Part shown: positions 1-8,746 of the stretch, in pieces | Position numbering within the stretch: position 1 is the first letter of the stretch | Layout of the letters: each line of letters opens with the position of its first letter | From: Rhodomicrobium lacus | GTDB lineage: Bacteria > Pseudomonadota > Alphaproteobacteria > Rhizobiales > Rhodomicrobiaceae | Length of the DNA stretch: 64,000 bases | NCBI RefSeq assembly: GCF_003992725.1 | Contig: NZ_RZNF01000002.1 | Coordinates: 434,001-498,000, forward strand | Reading direction: 5' to 3' | The notes under the pieces: generated by a model | The model's input: only the letters and a program-made list of their open reading frames with translations | Told to the model about the DNA's origin: nothing | Databases searched by the model: none | Program-made: the position numbers and the translations under genes

Positions 1-526
1 CATCGCTTCTGCGCATGCCCTTATCGGTGGAGTTGCGACGCAGATTGGTTCACAAAGGCGCTTCAGCGGGAGAGGCAACCAGCCAACGCTTAGTGGCGCT
101 CGCCAGTTCAGCTGGAAGGCGACATCAAGTGGCCAGGGCTCGGCGCTGTCCGTTGGTGCCCGATAGCCTGAGGTCCTGCGGCAGCTATTGCGAGGTTGCT
201 GAATTCCTGAAAGGCCGGCGTCTTATCGAAGAGAACGTTAAATCGCTGGCAGAACGTCAAGGATGGCGGGAAACCGGTCTGCCCAGGAAACTGGTCAGTG
301 GTCCGGTTTTAGGCGTCGTAGGGAGGGCATGACAGGACAGGATCTCCTCTCCGACCCGATCAGCGGGGTCTCCTCACCTTTGACGGTGTAGTGAGACCCG
401 ATCACCGACGGCTACGTGCGTGGCTTTGGCTCACGCGCTAACGAACGCTCGCTTAACGCGCTGTCGCGGCCATGATTGAGCAATCCCAGGATCGTCGCGC
501 GATCCATGGGAGAGGCGCGACGGCTC
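1..526. other. Left edge, no convincing gene
   Basis: No open frame here looks like a recognisable protein; the longest one (15-332, plus) has no family motif I know. Around 366-400 a pair of complementary 7-base arms (GGGTCTC and GAGACCC) is separated by about 17 bases. It could be a terminator for the minus-strand nitroreductase operon, or a remnant of an insertion-sequence end. Nothing further can be supported. Confidence 0.4.
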
Positions 527-1432
527 CTAGCTCCCGTTCGCCAGATTGAGTTGGCGGATGGCGCGGTTGTAATCCTCGCGTCCGGCGATTTCATGCATCC
601 GGTCCAGGCGGTAAACAGAATAATCGCTCCAGATCGGGACGTCCCGCTGCTGTTCCCGATTATACTCATTCAGCTTGCTGTCATAGGACTCAATTGCGGC
701 AATCTGGATGGCGGCGTTGTAGGTTTCCCGATGCAGGACGGCGGACAGGGGAAGGCGCGGCTTGATGCCGGTTTGTCGGTTGAGGTCGGGGTAGCCGACG
801 CAAAGACCGAACACAGGCAGGACATGCGCAGGCAGGTTGAGGGCGGTGCGTAAGGCGCTCTGATAAAGGCGCAGCGCCCCGATGAAAACAATGCCAAGGC
901 CGAAGGATTCAAAGGTCACCGCAGCGTTCTGTGCAGCGAGAGCGGTGTCGATGACGGCTGTGACCACCGGGTCGAGATTGTCGGGTTCGGGCTGTCCTCG
1001 CTCGATGTTTCGGGCTGTGGCGATCTGTTGATGCCGGGCCAGATCAGCCAGCCAAATCAGATAAAGCGGTGCTTCGCGGATCCACGCCTGATCGGCAACT
1101 CCGATACATACTTTATCTTTCTGTTCGGCGTTTTCGATGGCCACGACGCTCCATGCCTGGAGATTCAGTGAGGTCGAGGCCGACTGGGCCGCCGCCACCG
1201 CCGTCTCCAGGATGTCGTTGGGAACCGGCTGCGGCTGGAAGGCCCGGACCGAGCGATGGGACAGCAGAGCCGACGCTAAGGGCGTCCAGTGACGGGGATG
1301 GGGGCGATCAATGTCTTGCCGATAGCGTTGCTGCAACAGGATCTCGGCCTGCGCCAGAAGTTCGCTGTCTCCGGCGGCAGAAATATGAGAGGCCGAGAGA
1401 GCAGATATAGTCGACTGAGAGAAGCTTGACAT
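527..1432 (-). CDS. Nitroreductase family NAD(P)H:FMN oxidoreductase
   Basis: A 301-residue protein of the nitroreductase (NfsA-like) fold, which uses FMN and NAD(P)H to reduce nitro or quinone groups in the cytoplasm. What is seen: the N-terminal FMN-binding stretch LLSHRSVRAF near residue 55, the AQSASTSLNLQAWSVVAI segment that normally lines the flavin pocket, the GLGIVFIGALR segment, and the VFGLCVGYPD segment followed by KPRLP, typical of NfsA-type enzymes. The first ~40 residues are an extension without a recognisable domain. It is the last gene of a minus-strand run after the binding protein (31-bp gap) and the TonB receptor, so it may act on a compound imported by them; that link is inference. 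Confidence 0.85.
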   Translation of the reverse strand: MSSFSQSTISALSASHISAAGDSELLAQAEILLQQRYRQDIDRPHPRHWTPLASALLSHRSVRAFQPQPVPNDILETAVAAAQSASTSLNLQAWSVVAIENAEQKDKVCIGVADQAWIREAPLYLIWLADLARHQQIATARNIERGQPEPDNLDPVVTAVIDTALAAQNAAVTFESFGLGIVFIGALRLYQSALRTALNLPAHVLPVFGLCVGYPDLNRQTGIKPRLPLSAVLHRETYNAAIQIAAIESYDSKLNEYNREQQRDVPIWSDYSVYRLDRMHEIAGREDYNRAIRQLNLANGS

Positions 1433-1463
1433 GAGAATACTGCTCCTGATTGGAACTTTAATC

Positions 1464-2423
1464 CTAACGAATGTCGGAGAATGTCAGATCGACAGCAGCA
1501 TCGATGTCGATCTTGTTGGTAATCACTCCGGCGGCGAAGAAGGTCTCTTGAATGCGGCTCAAAAGGCTCTTCAGGTCGCCAGCGAGAGGAATCATGCGGG
1601 TGTTTTCGCGTTGGATCAGCATCAGGGCTGCGTCTGGCGGCAAACCGGTGTCTCGGGCATAGGCCCGGGCATAGTCCGCCTGGTGTAGTAGGCCCCAAGC
1701 GCGAGCCCGCCACACCCGGGCCAGGAAGTCGCGGATAAGGGGTTCCTTGGTCCGCAAGGTTGCCTCGGTGCCGACCAATACGCCTACCGACGTCGAAAGC
1801 GTGGTGCCACGCAGGATGATTTGCGCATTGTTGTAAAGTTCTTCCATGACCGTGAACGGCCCCCAGGTTGCCCATGCGTCCACGGCGCCGGTACTGAGGG
1901 CGGCCTTGCAGTCAGATCGACCCATAAACACCGGGCGGATAGCGTCGATTGCGATGCCCGCTTGCGCTTGGGCAGCCAACAGCAGGAAGTGTCCCATCGA
2001 GGCACGGCCCAGGCAAACGGTGTGGCCGCGCAAATCCTCGACGGTACGGAAAGGAGACGCGGCTCGGGCGAGAATAGCCGTGTTTGTGCCGTCGATGCGC
2101 CACGCCGCCACCGCCTTGATCGGCAACCCGGTGGTACGGGCGGCGATCAAGCCGCTGTCGCCGACACCCGCGAGATCGACGGCTTGGGCATTGAGAGCCA
2201 GCAAGGAATCGTTGACTTCGGCGAACCGATGCCACGCGATACGATAGCCGACCGGTTGTATTTCGCCGGCAGCCTGCATGAGGGTCTCCAGACCACCGGT
2301 ATAGTCCGCTATATGCAGTGTCAGTGGTGCACCGAAGCTTGCTCTGACCGTCGCAGCCAGGATGGCAACAACCAGGACGGCCAGTCTTGCGGCAAGGAGG
2401 CGGGGTAGCGAGGATATGTTCAC
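1464..2423 (-). CDS. ABC-type substrate-binding protein, SsuA/TauA-like
   Basis: A 319-residue periplasmic binding protein with an N-terminal hydrophobic signal segment (roughly residues 8-31, ending at a SFGA cleavage-like site). The body has the SsuA/NMT1 features: DLAGVGDSGLIAA (the vGsg loop), a PFRTVEDLRGHTV segment (the 'dLkGKkVa' step) and AVDAWATWGPF. Proteins of this kind deliver alkanesulfonates, taurine or pyrimidine precursors to an ABC permease. No cognate permease or ATPase is in the window, so the importer partner must lie to the left or elsewhere. It sits between the TonB receptor (36-bp gap) and the nitroreductase, suggesting one transcript for outer-membrane and periplasmic capture. 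Confidence 0.85.
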   Translation of the reverse strand: MNISSLPRLLAARLAVLVVAILAATVRASFGAPLTLHIADYTGGLETLMQAAGEIQPVGYRIAWHRFAEVNDSLLALNAQAVDLAGVGDSGLIAARTTGLPIKAVAAWRIDGTNTAILARAASPFRTVEDLRGHTVCLGRASMGHFLLLAAQAQAGIAIDAIRPVFMGRSDCKAALSTGAVDAWATWGPFTVMEELYNNAQIILRGTTLSTSVGVLVGTEATLRTKEPLIRDFLARVWRARAWGLLHQADYARAYARDTGLPPDAALMLIQRENTRMIPLAGDLKSLLSRIQETFFAAGVITNKIDIDAAVDLTFSDIR

Positions 2424-2459
2424 GGCGTTTCTCCGGGCATTGTAGTCCTTGCCTGCTCG

Positions 2460-4568
2460 CTAATAGCGATAGGAAAGCTTCAGTAAGGCCGTCATCGGAG
2501 GATAGGGAGATGCGACGTACAGGCTTGAATTATATATCCCAAACTGAGACGGTCGCTGATCGAAAATATTCTTCGCCAGCGCACTGATAGTCCAATGTTT
2601 GTCTTCGGTGGTATAAGAAGTGCCGAGATCGACGATGCCGAAAGACGGAATGATGATCTCTTTCGTGTTGGCAAGGTCCGAGTAAGACTGCGTCTGGTAT
2701 TTGATCGCACCATGCAGTTTGAAAGCACCGGGAATATCCAAAGGAACGGTGTAGTCGGCAGTCGATGTAATGGTCCACCGGGGCGCATTCATCAGCGTGT
2801 TGCCCTTGGCATTGGTCCCTGGCCCTAGAACGCCTGCCGCTTCGTCGTAAGTCCCGACCAGATAGCCCGCCGAACCTTTCAATTCCAGCCCTTCCAGAGG
2901 CAGTGCGGCGACGACCAATTCGACACCGCTGGAGTGGGCGGATTGGGCATTCCCCGCGAAGAAGGCGTTAGCCGGCGCATTCCAGACAGAAAGCTGCAGA
3001 TCCCTGTAGTCGTTGCAAAAAACGGCGAGGTTGGCGGTAACGCGACGATCCAGCCAGGAGGTTTTAAGGCCGGTTTCGTAGGTCGTCACCTTCTCCGGCG
3101 CGAACGGCGTTGACGCGGCGATCGCCGATAGCAGGGATCGGTCGTATCCGCCGGATTTAGAGCCGTTGGTGATCGAGGCATATTGGAAAATATCCGATGT
3201 CCACTTGTAGTCTATGCCGAACTTGGGAGATACTGAATACCATGTTTGATCGGCCGTGATAGCGAAGAACTGGTTGATCGGTTGGTGATCGCTGTCGGTG
3301 GCTCCCGCCTCATAGAAAACATCGCGTTTTTCTCCGGTAAAACGGAGGCCAATGGTCCCGGAGAAACGGTCCGTGAATTTGTAGGTGCCCTGACCGAATA
3401 GAGCTGCGCTGTCAGTTGTCAGACGACTTGATCCCCATATTTTGCTGTGAAACGCGAGCCTGTCCTGGTCGTAGCGCTCGTGAAACAGAAACAGTCCGCT
3501 AACAAAATTGAATTTGTCATAGTCACCGGACAGCTGAAATTCCTGAGAATAATATCGCTCGACCAAGCGATTGGAGCCTTCGCTGATGGAGGTCGGAAGG
3601 CCGTCGCTATCATAAACAGCGGGAGTTTCAACAAACGAGCGGGTAGCGGTGATGGATTTCAGCGTCAAGCCATCTCCCAGTCCCTTGCTGACGTTCAACG
3701 AGACGCCACCCGTATCGATGCGTCCCGTTGGCTCCAATTCGGAAGCGATAATTCCCGGATCATATTCACCCGGTCGGTTGATTGGCACGCGATAGAAACT
3801 TGGGGAATTGTCCCTTCCCCCATCGACGGACAACACGATATCGAGATCGTTAGTTGGTGTGAGGCGAAACTTTCCCCGTAACGATGTCACGTCTTGATCG
3901 TTGACGCTGCGGTTCAAGTACTCGTTATAGATAAACCCGTCATGACTCGCATGGGCGAAGCTCAGGCTGGCATAGGCGCGTCCAGGCACCAGGGCGCCGC
4001 CGACATAGCCGTGACTTACCAATTGTCCCCAGTTGCCGATGCCGACGTCATAGTAGCCTTCCGTAGTGTCGCCCGGTGTGCGCGTCGTCACCTTGATGGC
4101 ACCCGCATTGGTGTTGCGCCCGTAAAGGGTACCCTGCGGCCCAACCAGCACTTCCACCCGCTCGGCGTCTCCCAGATCTCCCAGGGTGCCGATAAGACGC
4201 GGCATCACCACGTCGTCGACATAAAATCCGACCGCTGGATCCTGATACGGATCATTCTGGCCTATGCCGCGAAACCAGAAACTTTGCGTCGAATTGGTCA
4301 GGAATGTTCCGGGATTATTGCTGTTGGGAATCAACCCCTTCGCATCGCGCAGCGTATTGATGTTCTCTTCCTTCAGTTGATCAGAATCTATGACGGAGAT
4401 TGATCCGGGCGTCGTCTGGGCTTTGGTTTCCCGCCTTTCGACAGTCACCACGACATCCTGAATGGTGGCCGAGGCAACGGTATCGGAAGCGCCGTTATTT
4501 GTTTGTGCCAAGGCTGGGCTTTCCAGCGATGTCACAGCGATGGCCGCGACAACAAGGTTAGTTCTCAC
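2460..4568 (-). CDS. TonB-dependent outer-membrane receptor
   Basis: A 702-residue receptor with a signal peptide of about 21 residues (cleavage near SPALA/Q). A plug domain starts near residue 38: IQDVVVTVERRETKAQ is a degenerate TonB box and plug start, followed by GLIPN, FWFRGIGQND and RVEVLVGPQGTLYGRN. The remainder is a 22-strand-type barrel ending in LLKLSYRY with a C-terminal aromatic residue, as outer-membrane proteins need. It resembles the sphingomonad/caulobacter-type receptors annotated as siderophore or unknown-substrate importers; the substrate cannot be read from sequence. It is first in the minus-strand run and faces away from the XRE regulator gene, which may control it. Confidence 0.93.
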   Translation of the reverse strand: MRTNLVVAAIAVTSLESPALAQTNNGASDTVASATIQDVVVTVERRETKAQTTPGSISVIDSDQLKEENINTLRDAKGLIPNSNNPGTFLTNSTQSFWFRGIGQNDPYQDPAVGFYVDDVVMPRLIGTLGDLGDAERVEVLVGPQGTLYGRNTNAGAIKVTTRTPGDTTEGYYDVGIGNWGQLVSHGYVGGALVPGRAYASLSFAHASHDGFIYNEYLNRSVNDQDVTSLRGKFRLTPTNDLDIVLSVDGGRDNSPSFYRVPINRPGEYDPGIIASELEPTGRIDTGGVSLNVSKGLGDGLTLKSITATRSFVETPAVYDSDGLPTSISEGSNRLVERYYSQEFQLSGDYDKFNFVSGLFLFHERYDQDRLAFHSKIWGSSRLTTDSAALFGQGTYKFTDRFSGTIGLRFTGEKRDVFYEAGATDSDHQPINQFFAITADQTWYSVSPKFGIDYKWTSDIFQYASITNGSKSGGYDRSLLSAIAASTPFAPEKVTTYETGLKTSWLDRRVTANLAVFCNDYRDLQLSVWNAPANAFFAGNAQSAHSSGVELVVAALPLEGLELKGSAGYLVGTYDEAAGVLGPGTNAKGNTLMNAPRWTITSTADYTVPLDIPGAFKLHGAIKYQTQSYSDLANTKEIIIPSFGIVDLGTSYTTEDKHWTISALAKNIFDQRPSQFGIYNSSLYVASPYPPMTALLKLSYRY

Positions 4569-5241
4569 GATTTTATCAAGATGGTTCTTCGTTATAATTT
4601 ACTCCGCACGAGACGATTACAGAAATGATAATTTTGTTTTGCGCGCACAGTTGGACTGATAAACGCAAACACACATTTCGAAATACATTGTCCAAGCGGA
4701 GATGCTTATAATCAAGTCACATATTCTCATCGCAAAGCTTGAGGAAAACTCAAAAAAGAGCATTACAGCCTTGGATTGTATTTGTACGTCTGTGGAGTAA
4801 TTCTCTATGCATGATCGACACGGCGGAGCCAACCCGGTTTTGGCTGGCGAAGCCGAGTAGTCTGCATCAAGCCGGATGGGCAGCGAGCAAAGCTGGGCCG
4901 ACGCTGCTGGACCAGTGCCCACCCGCAGACTTCAGGAGCGTGATCGTCGCGAAAGCCCCGATGAGTTTCCGAGCGGATGTCTCGATCCAGCCGGTCATGC
5001 GATGCCGAAAGGGTGAGCGCCGATGCCGGCGCTGCTTCCCCCCATGCGGAGGCGGTTCTTTTTTCGAGCATTGAATATTGAGTAAATATATGTATATACA
5101 TATATAAAGCGGCGCTAAGCGGCCCGGATGGGGCCTTCTCGTGTGATGTTTCCTAGGGTCGCGCGAGAACGAATGACACCGCAAGAGAGGACACGAAAGG
5201 AGTGGCTGTGCACTGGGCTCACTTTCAATGAGATCGACGCG
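4569..5241. other. Divergent intergenic region, TonB receptor / regulator
   Basis: About 670 bases separate the receptor start from the chosen regulator start. The left 180 bases are A/T-rich and suit a promoter for the receptor. From about 4815 to 5060 the sequence is G/C-rich and has open frames on both strands, but none shows a motif I recognise; it may be debris of an insertion sequence. The right part holds the palindrome listed separately. Confidence 0.4.
5086..5105. promoter_or_regulatory. Perfect 20-bp A/T palindrome upstream of XRE gene
   Basis: Positions 5086-5105 read identically on both strands and consist of alternating A/T with one G and one C in mirrored places. It lies 156 bases before the chosen start of the MmyB-type regulator (22 bases before the earliest possible start). 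This placement and symmetry suit an operator for a dimeric regulator, possibly autoregulation; it could also be a cruciform without a protein role. Confidence 0.45.
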
Positions 5242-6150
5242 ATGCCAGATGGAACGCAAGGGAGTGTCAATTTTGGCCGCCTTCTGGCGCAGGCCCGTAA
5301 GGCAAAAAGCTACAGCCAACTCGACCTGGCGGCCGCGGCGGAGATCTCGCAAAAACATTTGAGCTTTCTTGAGACGGGCCGATCAAGACCCAGCCGGGTC
5401 ATGCTGGATGTTCTTGCTGAGACCTTGTCCCTGTCGGAAGGGGAGAAATACCAGTTGTTCTCGGCGGCCGGCTTCGCTCTCCATCCACCATCCCACGCGG
5501 AAGCTCATTCGCAGACGCTCGCCGGAATAGCGCTCATTCTCCGAAGCGCGGAGCCTTTCCCGGCTGTTGTGTTCGATCGGCTCTGGCACATTGTCATGAT
5601 GAACCGTCCTTATGGCGCCTTCATCGAGCAACTGACCGGTGGCCGCATCGTCCTTGGGCAAGCCTATACGTTGCTTCCCGAGCCGCGCGTCAATCTGGTC
5701 GAAGCGACGATCGGCTCCGACTATTATATGTCGCGTGTTCTGTCATGGCGCGAAACGATCGCTTCCGAGCTGTTACGCGTTCGATGGGACGTTTTGAACG
5801 ACCCGGATCCGCGACGCCATGTCTGGTGGTCGCAGGTGGTCAAGGGCGTGAATTCGTTCCGCCCGCTCAGCGATCTGGATCTGGGTAAAGCCGTCAGCAG
5901 CTACAAGCCGTTGGTGCCGGTCACGATGCAGATGGGACCGGAAACTGCCCATCTTTTCAATAGCGTGATGCGGCTCCATACCAACGGCGAGGCCGGCTTG
6001 TCCGGTCTTCGCGTCAAGATCTATTATCCGCTGGATGACCGTGCGGAACAGGTTGTGCGCGAGCACACCTTTCCTCAGGCCAATGTGTCGGCGAGCGGCG
6101 GACGAGCGCCCGAAAAGCCCGTGACCGTATCGAAAGCCCTGGCGACATGA
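5242..6150 (+). CDS. XRE-family regulator with MmyB-like ligand domain
   Basis: A transcription regulator. Residues ~10-70 form a helix-turn-helix of the XRE type (LLAQARKAKSYSQLDLAAAA then SQKHLSFLETGRSRPSRVML). The C-terminal ~200 residues match the MmyB-like ligand-binding domain seen in regulators such as Streptomyces MmyB: FDRLWHIVMMNRPYGAFI, LLRVRWDVLNDPDP and LRVKIYYPLDDRAEQ. Such proteins are thought to sense small hydrophobic ligands and often sit by oxidoreductase or biosynthetic genes. The frame is open from 5128; I chose the ATG at 5242 because family members begin just before the HTH, though no strong ribosome-binding site decides it. It probably controls the divergent receptor operon or the amidotransferase operon. 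Confidence 0.85.
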   Translation: MPDGTQGSVNFGRLLAQARKAKSYSQLDLAAAAEISQKHLSFLETGRSRPSRVMLDVLAETLSLSEGEKYQLFSAAGFALHPPSHAEAHSQTLAGIALILRSAEPFPAVVFDRLWHIVMMNRPYGAFIEQLTGGRIVLGQAYTLLPEPRVNLVEATIGSDYYMSRVLSWRETIASELLRVRWDVLNDPDPRRHVWWSQVVKGVNSFRPLSDLDLGKAVSSYKPLVPVTMQMGPETAHLFNSVMRLHTNGEAGLSGLRVKIYYPLDDRAEQVVREHTFPQANVSASGGRAPEKPVTVSKALAT

Positions 6151-7448
6151 AATAACAACGCTTCATGCCGTTTCGCGGCAATGATCTGACACCCCACTGG
6201 CAATCCTTCCGCCGTGAAGCCTGCCGGCATCGCCATCGCGGGATGGCCGCTAAGGTTGAAAAGCGCGGTGAAACCGATATCCGACGCCGAGACGGGCCAG
6301 CCCTTCTCGGAGTCAACCGCCTTCACGCGGTCGACTCGCGGCGGAGCGAAAGGTTGGATCGGAGCCAGGATCAGATCGACCTCAGCGAACAGATCGTCTA
6401 TCGCAGAACAAAGGCGTCGTCTCCGAACGACTGATGCCTCGATCATGCCGGCTCCGATCGTCCCCCCGAAGGCGATCAATTTTTGCAATCCGGGCGATAC
6501 GGGCGCCCCTCGCCCGGCATGGACTGCGGCAGCCTCCGGAGCGCAAAGGTGAAGCCAGACTTCGGTGGCTTCGTGCCAAGACGGAAGCTGAACTGTCTTT
6601 ATCGTCATGCCCAATGCCACGAACACAGCTACGGCCTCTTCCAGAGCGCGGGATATAACTGGCTCCACATCCCTGCCGTTCCAATCCGGATCGATTCCGA
6701 CCCGAACCGGTTCGGTACGATTGCCGAAATCATCCAGAGACCGCCGGGGCGCTTTCGTAAGCGCGATGAAGAGCGCTTCCAGATCCGCAGGCGAGCGTGC
6801 CATCGGTCCTATGTTGTCGAGCGACGGCGCCAGTGGGAAGGCTCCCGCCGTATCGATAGCGCCTATGGTCGGTTTCAAGCCGAACAAGTTGTTAGCCGCG
6901 CTCGGATGGCGGACCGAACCTCCGCTGTCCGTCCCGACCGCCGCGAAGCAAAGTCTTGCCGCAGTGGCTACGCCGGGGCCGCTGGAGGATGCGCCAGGCC
7001 AGTAGTCCCAATTCCAGGGATTGCGAGGCTGCCCAATGGCCGGATCATGCAGGCCGAAGCAGCCTTCGGGAAGGTTGAGCTTGCCAAGGAGCACAAGCCC
7101 ATGCCGCTTCAGGCGGACAACGGCTGCGGCATCCCGGGGCGGATCGTCCACTGTCAGTCGCGCCGCTCCGTTCGTTGTGGCAATCCCTTTCGTTGCCAGT
7201 GAATCCTTCAAAGCGATCGGCACGCCGTGCAGCGGTCCCCGAACAAAGCCGGCGGCGAACTCCGCGTCGGCCCGGTGTGCCTGCGCTAGGGCCTCCGACG
7301 CAGATACGCTGACATAGCTTCTAAGGCCGCGATCCAAGGCGGCAATACGGTCCAACATATGCTCGACGACATCGGTGGCCCGCAACTGACGACACTGCAG
7401 CGCCTTCGCCAACCGAAGCGCAGTCCAGTCGTGAAGCGGTTCATTCAT
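6075..7448 (-). CDS. Amidase-signature family amidohydrolase
   Basis: A 457-residue amidase-signature enzyme that hydrolyses or transfers amide groups with a Ser-cisSer-Lys triad. All three are visible: Lys in PIALKDSLATKG (near residue 79), the cis-Ser in the GASSSGPGVAT loop (near 153), and the nucleophile Ser in GTDSGGSVRHPSAAN (near 178), followed by LFGLKPTIG. Length is normal for the family. It is the last gene of a minus-strand operon, 26 bases after the MFS transporter. In this context it may process an amide product of the two upstream amidotransferases. The 3' end overlaps the 3' end of the plus-strand XRE gene by 76 bases. Confidence 0.93.
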   Translation of the reverse strand: MNEPLHDWTALRLAKALQCRQLRATDVVEHMLDRIAALDRGLRSYVSVSASEALAQAHRADAEFAAGFVRGPLHGVPIALKDSLATKGIATTNGAARLTVDDPPRDAAAVVRLKRHGLVLLGKLNLPEGCFGLHDPAIGQPRNPWNWDYWPGASSSGPGVATAARLCFAAVGTDSGGSVRHPSAANNLFGLKPTIGAIDTAGAFPLAPSLDNIGPMARSPADLEALFIALTKAPRRSLDDFGNRTEPVRVGIDPDWNGRDVEPVISRALEEAVAVFVALGMTIKTVQLPSWHEATEVWLHLCAPEAAAVHAGRGAPVSPGLQKLIAFGGTIGAGMIEASVVRRRRLCSAIDDLFAEVDLILAPIQPFAPPRVDRVKAVDSEKGWPVSASDIGFTALFNLSGHPAMAMPAGFTAEGLPVGCQIIAAKRHEALLFHVARAFDTVTGFSGARPPLADTLA

Positions 7449-7474
7449 GGGGTATTCTCAAGCTTTGGCTCGCG

Positions 7475-8728
7475 TCAGCGCTCCGTCGTCGCATCTTGCA
7501 ACATACTATGCTTCGCCTTGTTGCCGTTGGAAAGCAGACGCGCTGCAATCGCCGAGCCGATAGCAGCAACGGCGGCCAGAAACAAACCGCCTGCAAGAAC
7601 GTTTGTGTCCCGGTTCTCTGTGATGCTCATAAGCCAGATGCCGAAAGCTGCGGATGAAAAGAGGATCGACATGTTCCACGCTAACGCGACTGATGTCATG
7701 TCTACAGGTGCCAAGTTGGATATGAGAGTCTGTTGGTTGGTATCGAACGCACCCGCGGCTACGAACCAAAGCAAAATCGCACCGAGGGCAACGATCAAAA
7801 AAACCTCGGACAGCGCTACCGCCATCGTCACGAAGAGCAGCAGCGACCAGATCGGAAGAAGCCATGACTCCGTCATGCCTCGCCAACGCAGGCGATCTCC
7901 GACCGCGCCTGCGATGTTGGCTCCTAAGAATGTACCGACACCGCTCAACACTCCGATGAAACCAAGTTGGACTGTCGTCAGGCTATAATGCAGACGCAGA
8001 ATTTCCGCGAGATAAGTATAGGCGCCAAGATTTGCTGCGTGGAAGAAAAAAGTCGCCGGTAACATCAGGCGCAAGGATTTATCGGTCCAAATCAGAGTCA
8101 GAGCGCGATATCGAACGGCTCGGTCGCCTTGGCGGGGCGTCCCGGACAGCATGTACCATGACAGCATAGCCGTGACCAAAGAGAGGATCACGATGAGGGT
8201 GAAGGAGACACGCCACCCAGCGGTGGCCGCTATGAATGCGCCGAGCGGAACGCCGGCGACCTGACCGAGCGCAAAGCTTCCCATCCCGAAGCCGATCGCG
8301 GTTCCGCGGATATCATCCCTCGCGGTATGAGCGATGTATGTCCAACTCGCCGGTCCCGCTATCGCTATGCCCAGTCCGGCAACGGCGCGCCCTGCGACCA
8401 GAACGAGGAAATGCGAGGCAATAGCCGAAAGCAAATTACCCATTGCGAAGATCACTATTCCGCTGACAATCAGCCGCCTTGCGCCGAACCGGTTGTAACC
8501 GAGACCGATCAGCGGGCCTAGAACAGCCTGAACCAATACGTAGGCTGTCACGGTGGAGGCTGCGGTCGAAACGGGAACTTGAAAATACTCCGAAAGCAGC
8601 GGGAGCAGGGGCGAGATCAGGTACATCTCGGCACCAGCAAGAAAAAACAGCATGTAAAGCGTCGAAAAGGGAACCAGGGCCGATCTGCGCCCGATGCGGC
8701 TGAGGTCGTTTGAGGAAGGCTGGTGCAT
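7475..8728 (-). CDS. MFS transporter, drug/metabolite exporter type
   Basis: A 417-residue inner-membrane protein with about 12 hydrophobic segments. Between the second and third segments it has the MFS signature GPLIGLGYNRFGARRLIV (motif A type), and in the middle GSFALGQVAGVPLGAFIAA (the motif C-like antiporter stretch of DHA1-type exporters). This points to proton-driven export of a small molecule, in line with arabinose-efflux/chloramphenicol-resistance subfamilies. It lies between the amidotransferase genes (18-bp gap) and the amidase, so self-export of the cluster's product is the natural guess; the substrate itself is unknown. Confidence 0.9.
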   Translation of the reverse strand: MHQPSSNDLSRIGRRSALVPFSTLYMLFFLAGAEMYLISPLLPLLSEYFQVPVSTAASTVTAYVLVQAVLGPLIGLGYNRFGARRLIVSGIVIFAMGNLLSAIASHFLVLVAGRAVAGLGIAIAGPASWTYIAHTARDDIRGTAIGFGMGSFALGQVAGVPLGAFIAATAGWRVSFTLIVILSLVTAMLSWYMLSGTPRQGDRAVRYRALTLIWTDKSLRLMLPATFFFHAANLGAYTYLAEILRLHYSLTTVQLGFIGVLSGVGTFLGANIAGAVGDRLRWRGMTESWLLPIWSLLLFVTMAVALSEVFLIVALGAILLWFVAAGAFDTNQQTLISNLAPVDMTSVALAWNMSILFSSAAFGIWLMSITENRDTNVLAGGLFLAAVAAIGSAIAARLLSNGNKAKHSMLQDATTER

Positions 8729-8746
8729 TTTCTTGCGTGACGCCCC

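Noticed and set aside
15-332. 105-codon plus-strand frame at the left edge
   Set aside because: No motif, unusual residue content and no ribosome-binding site; likely chance.
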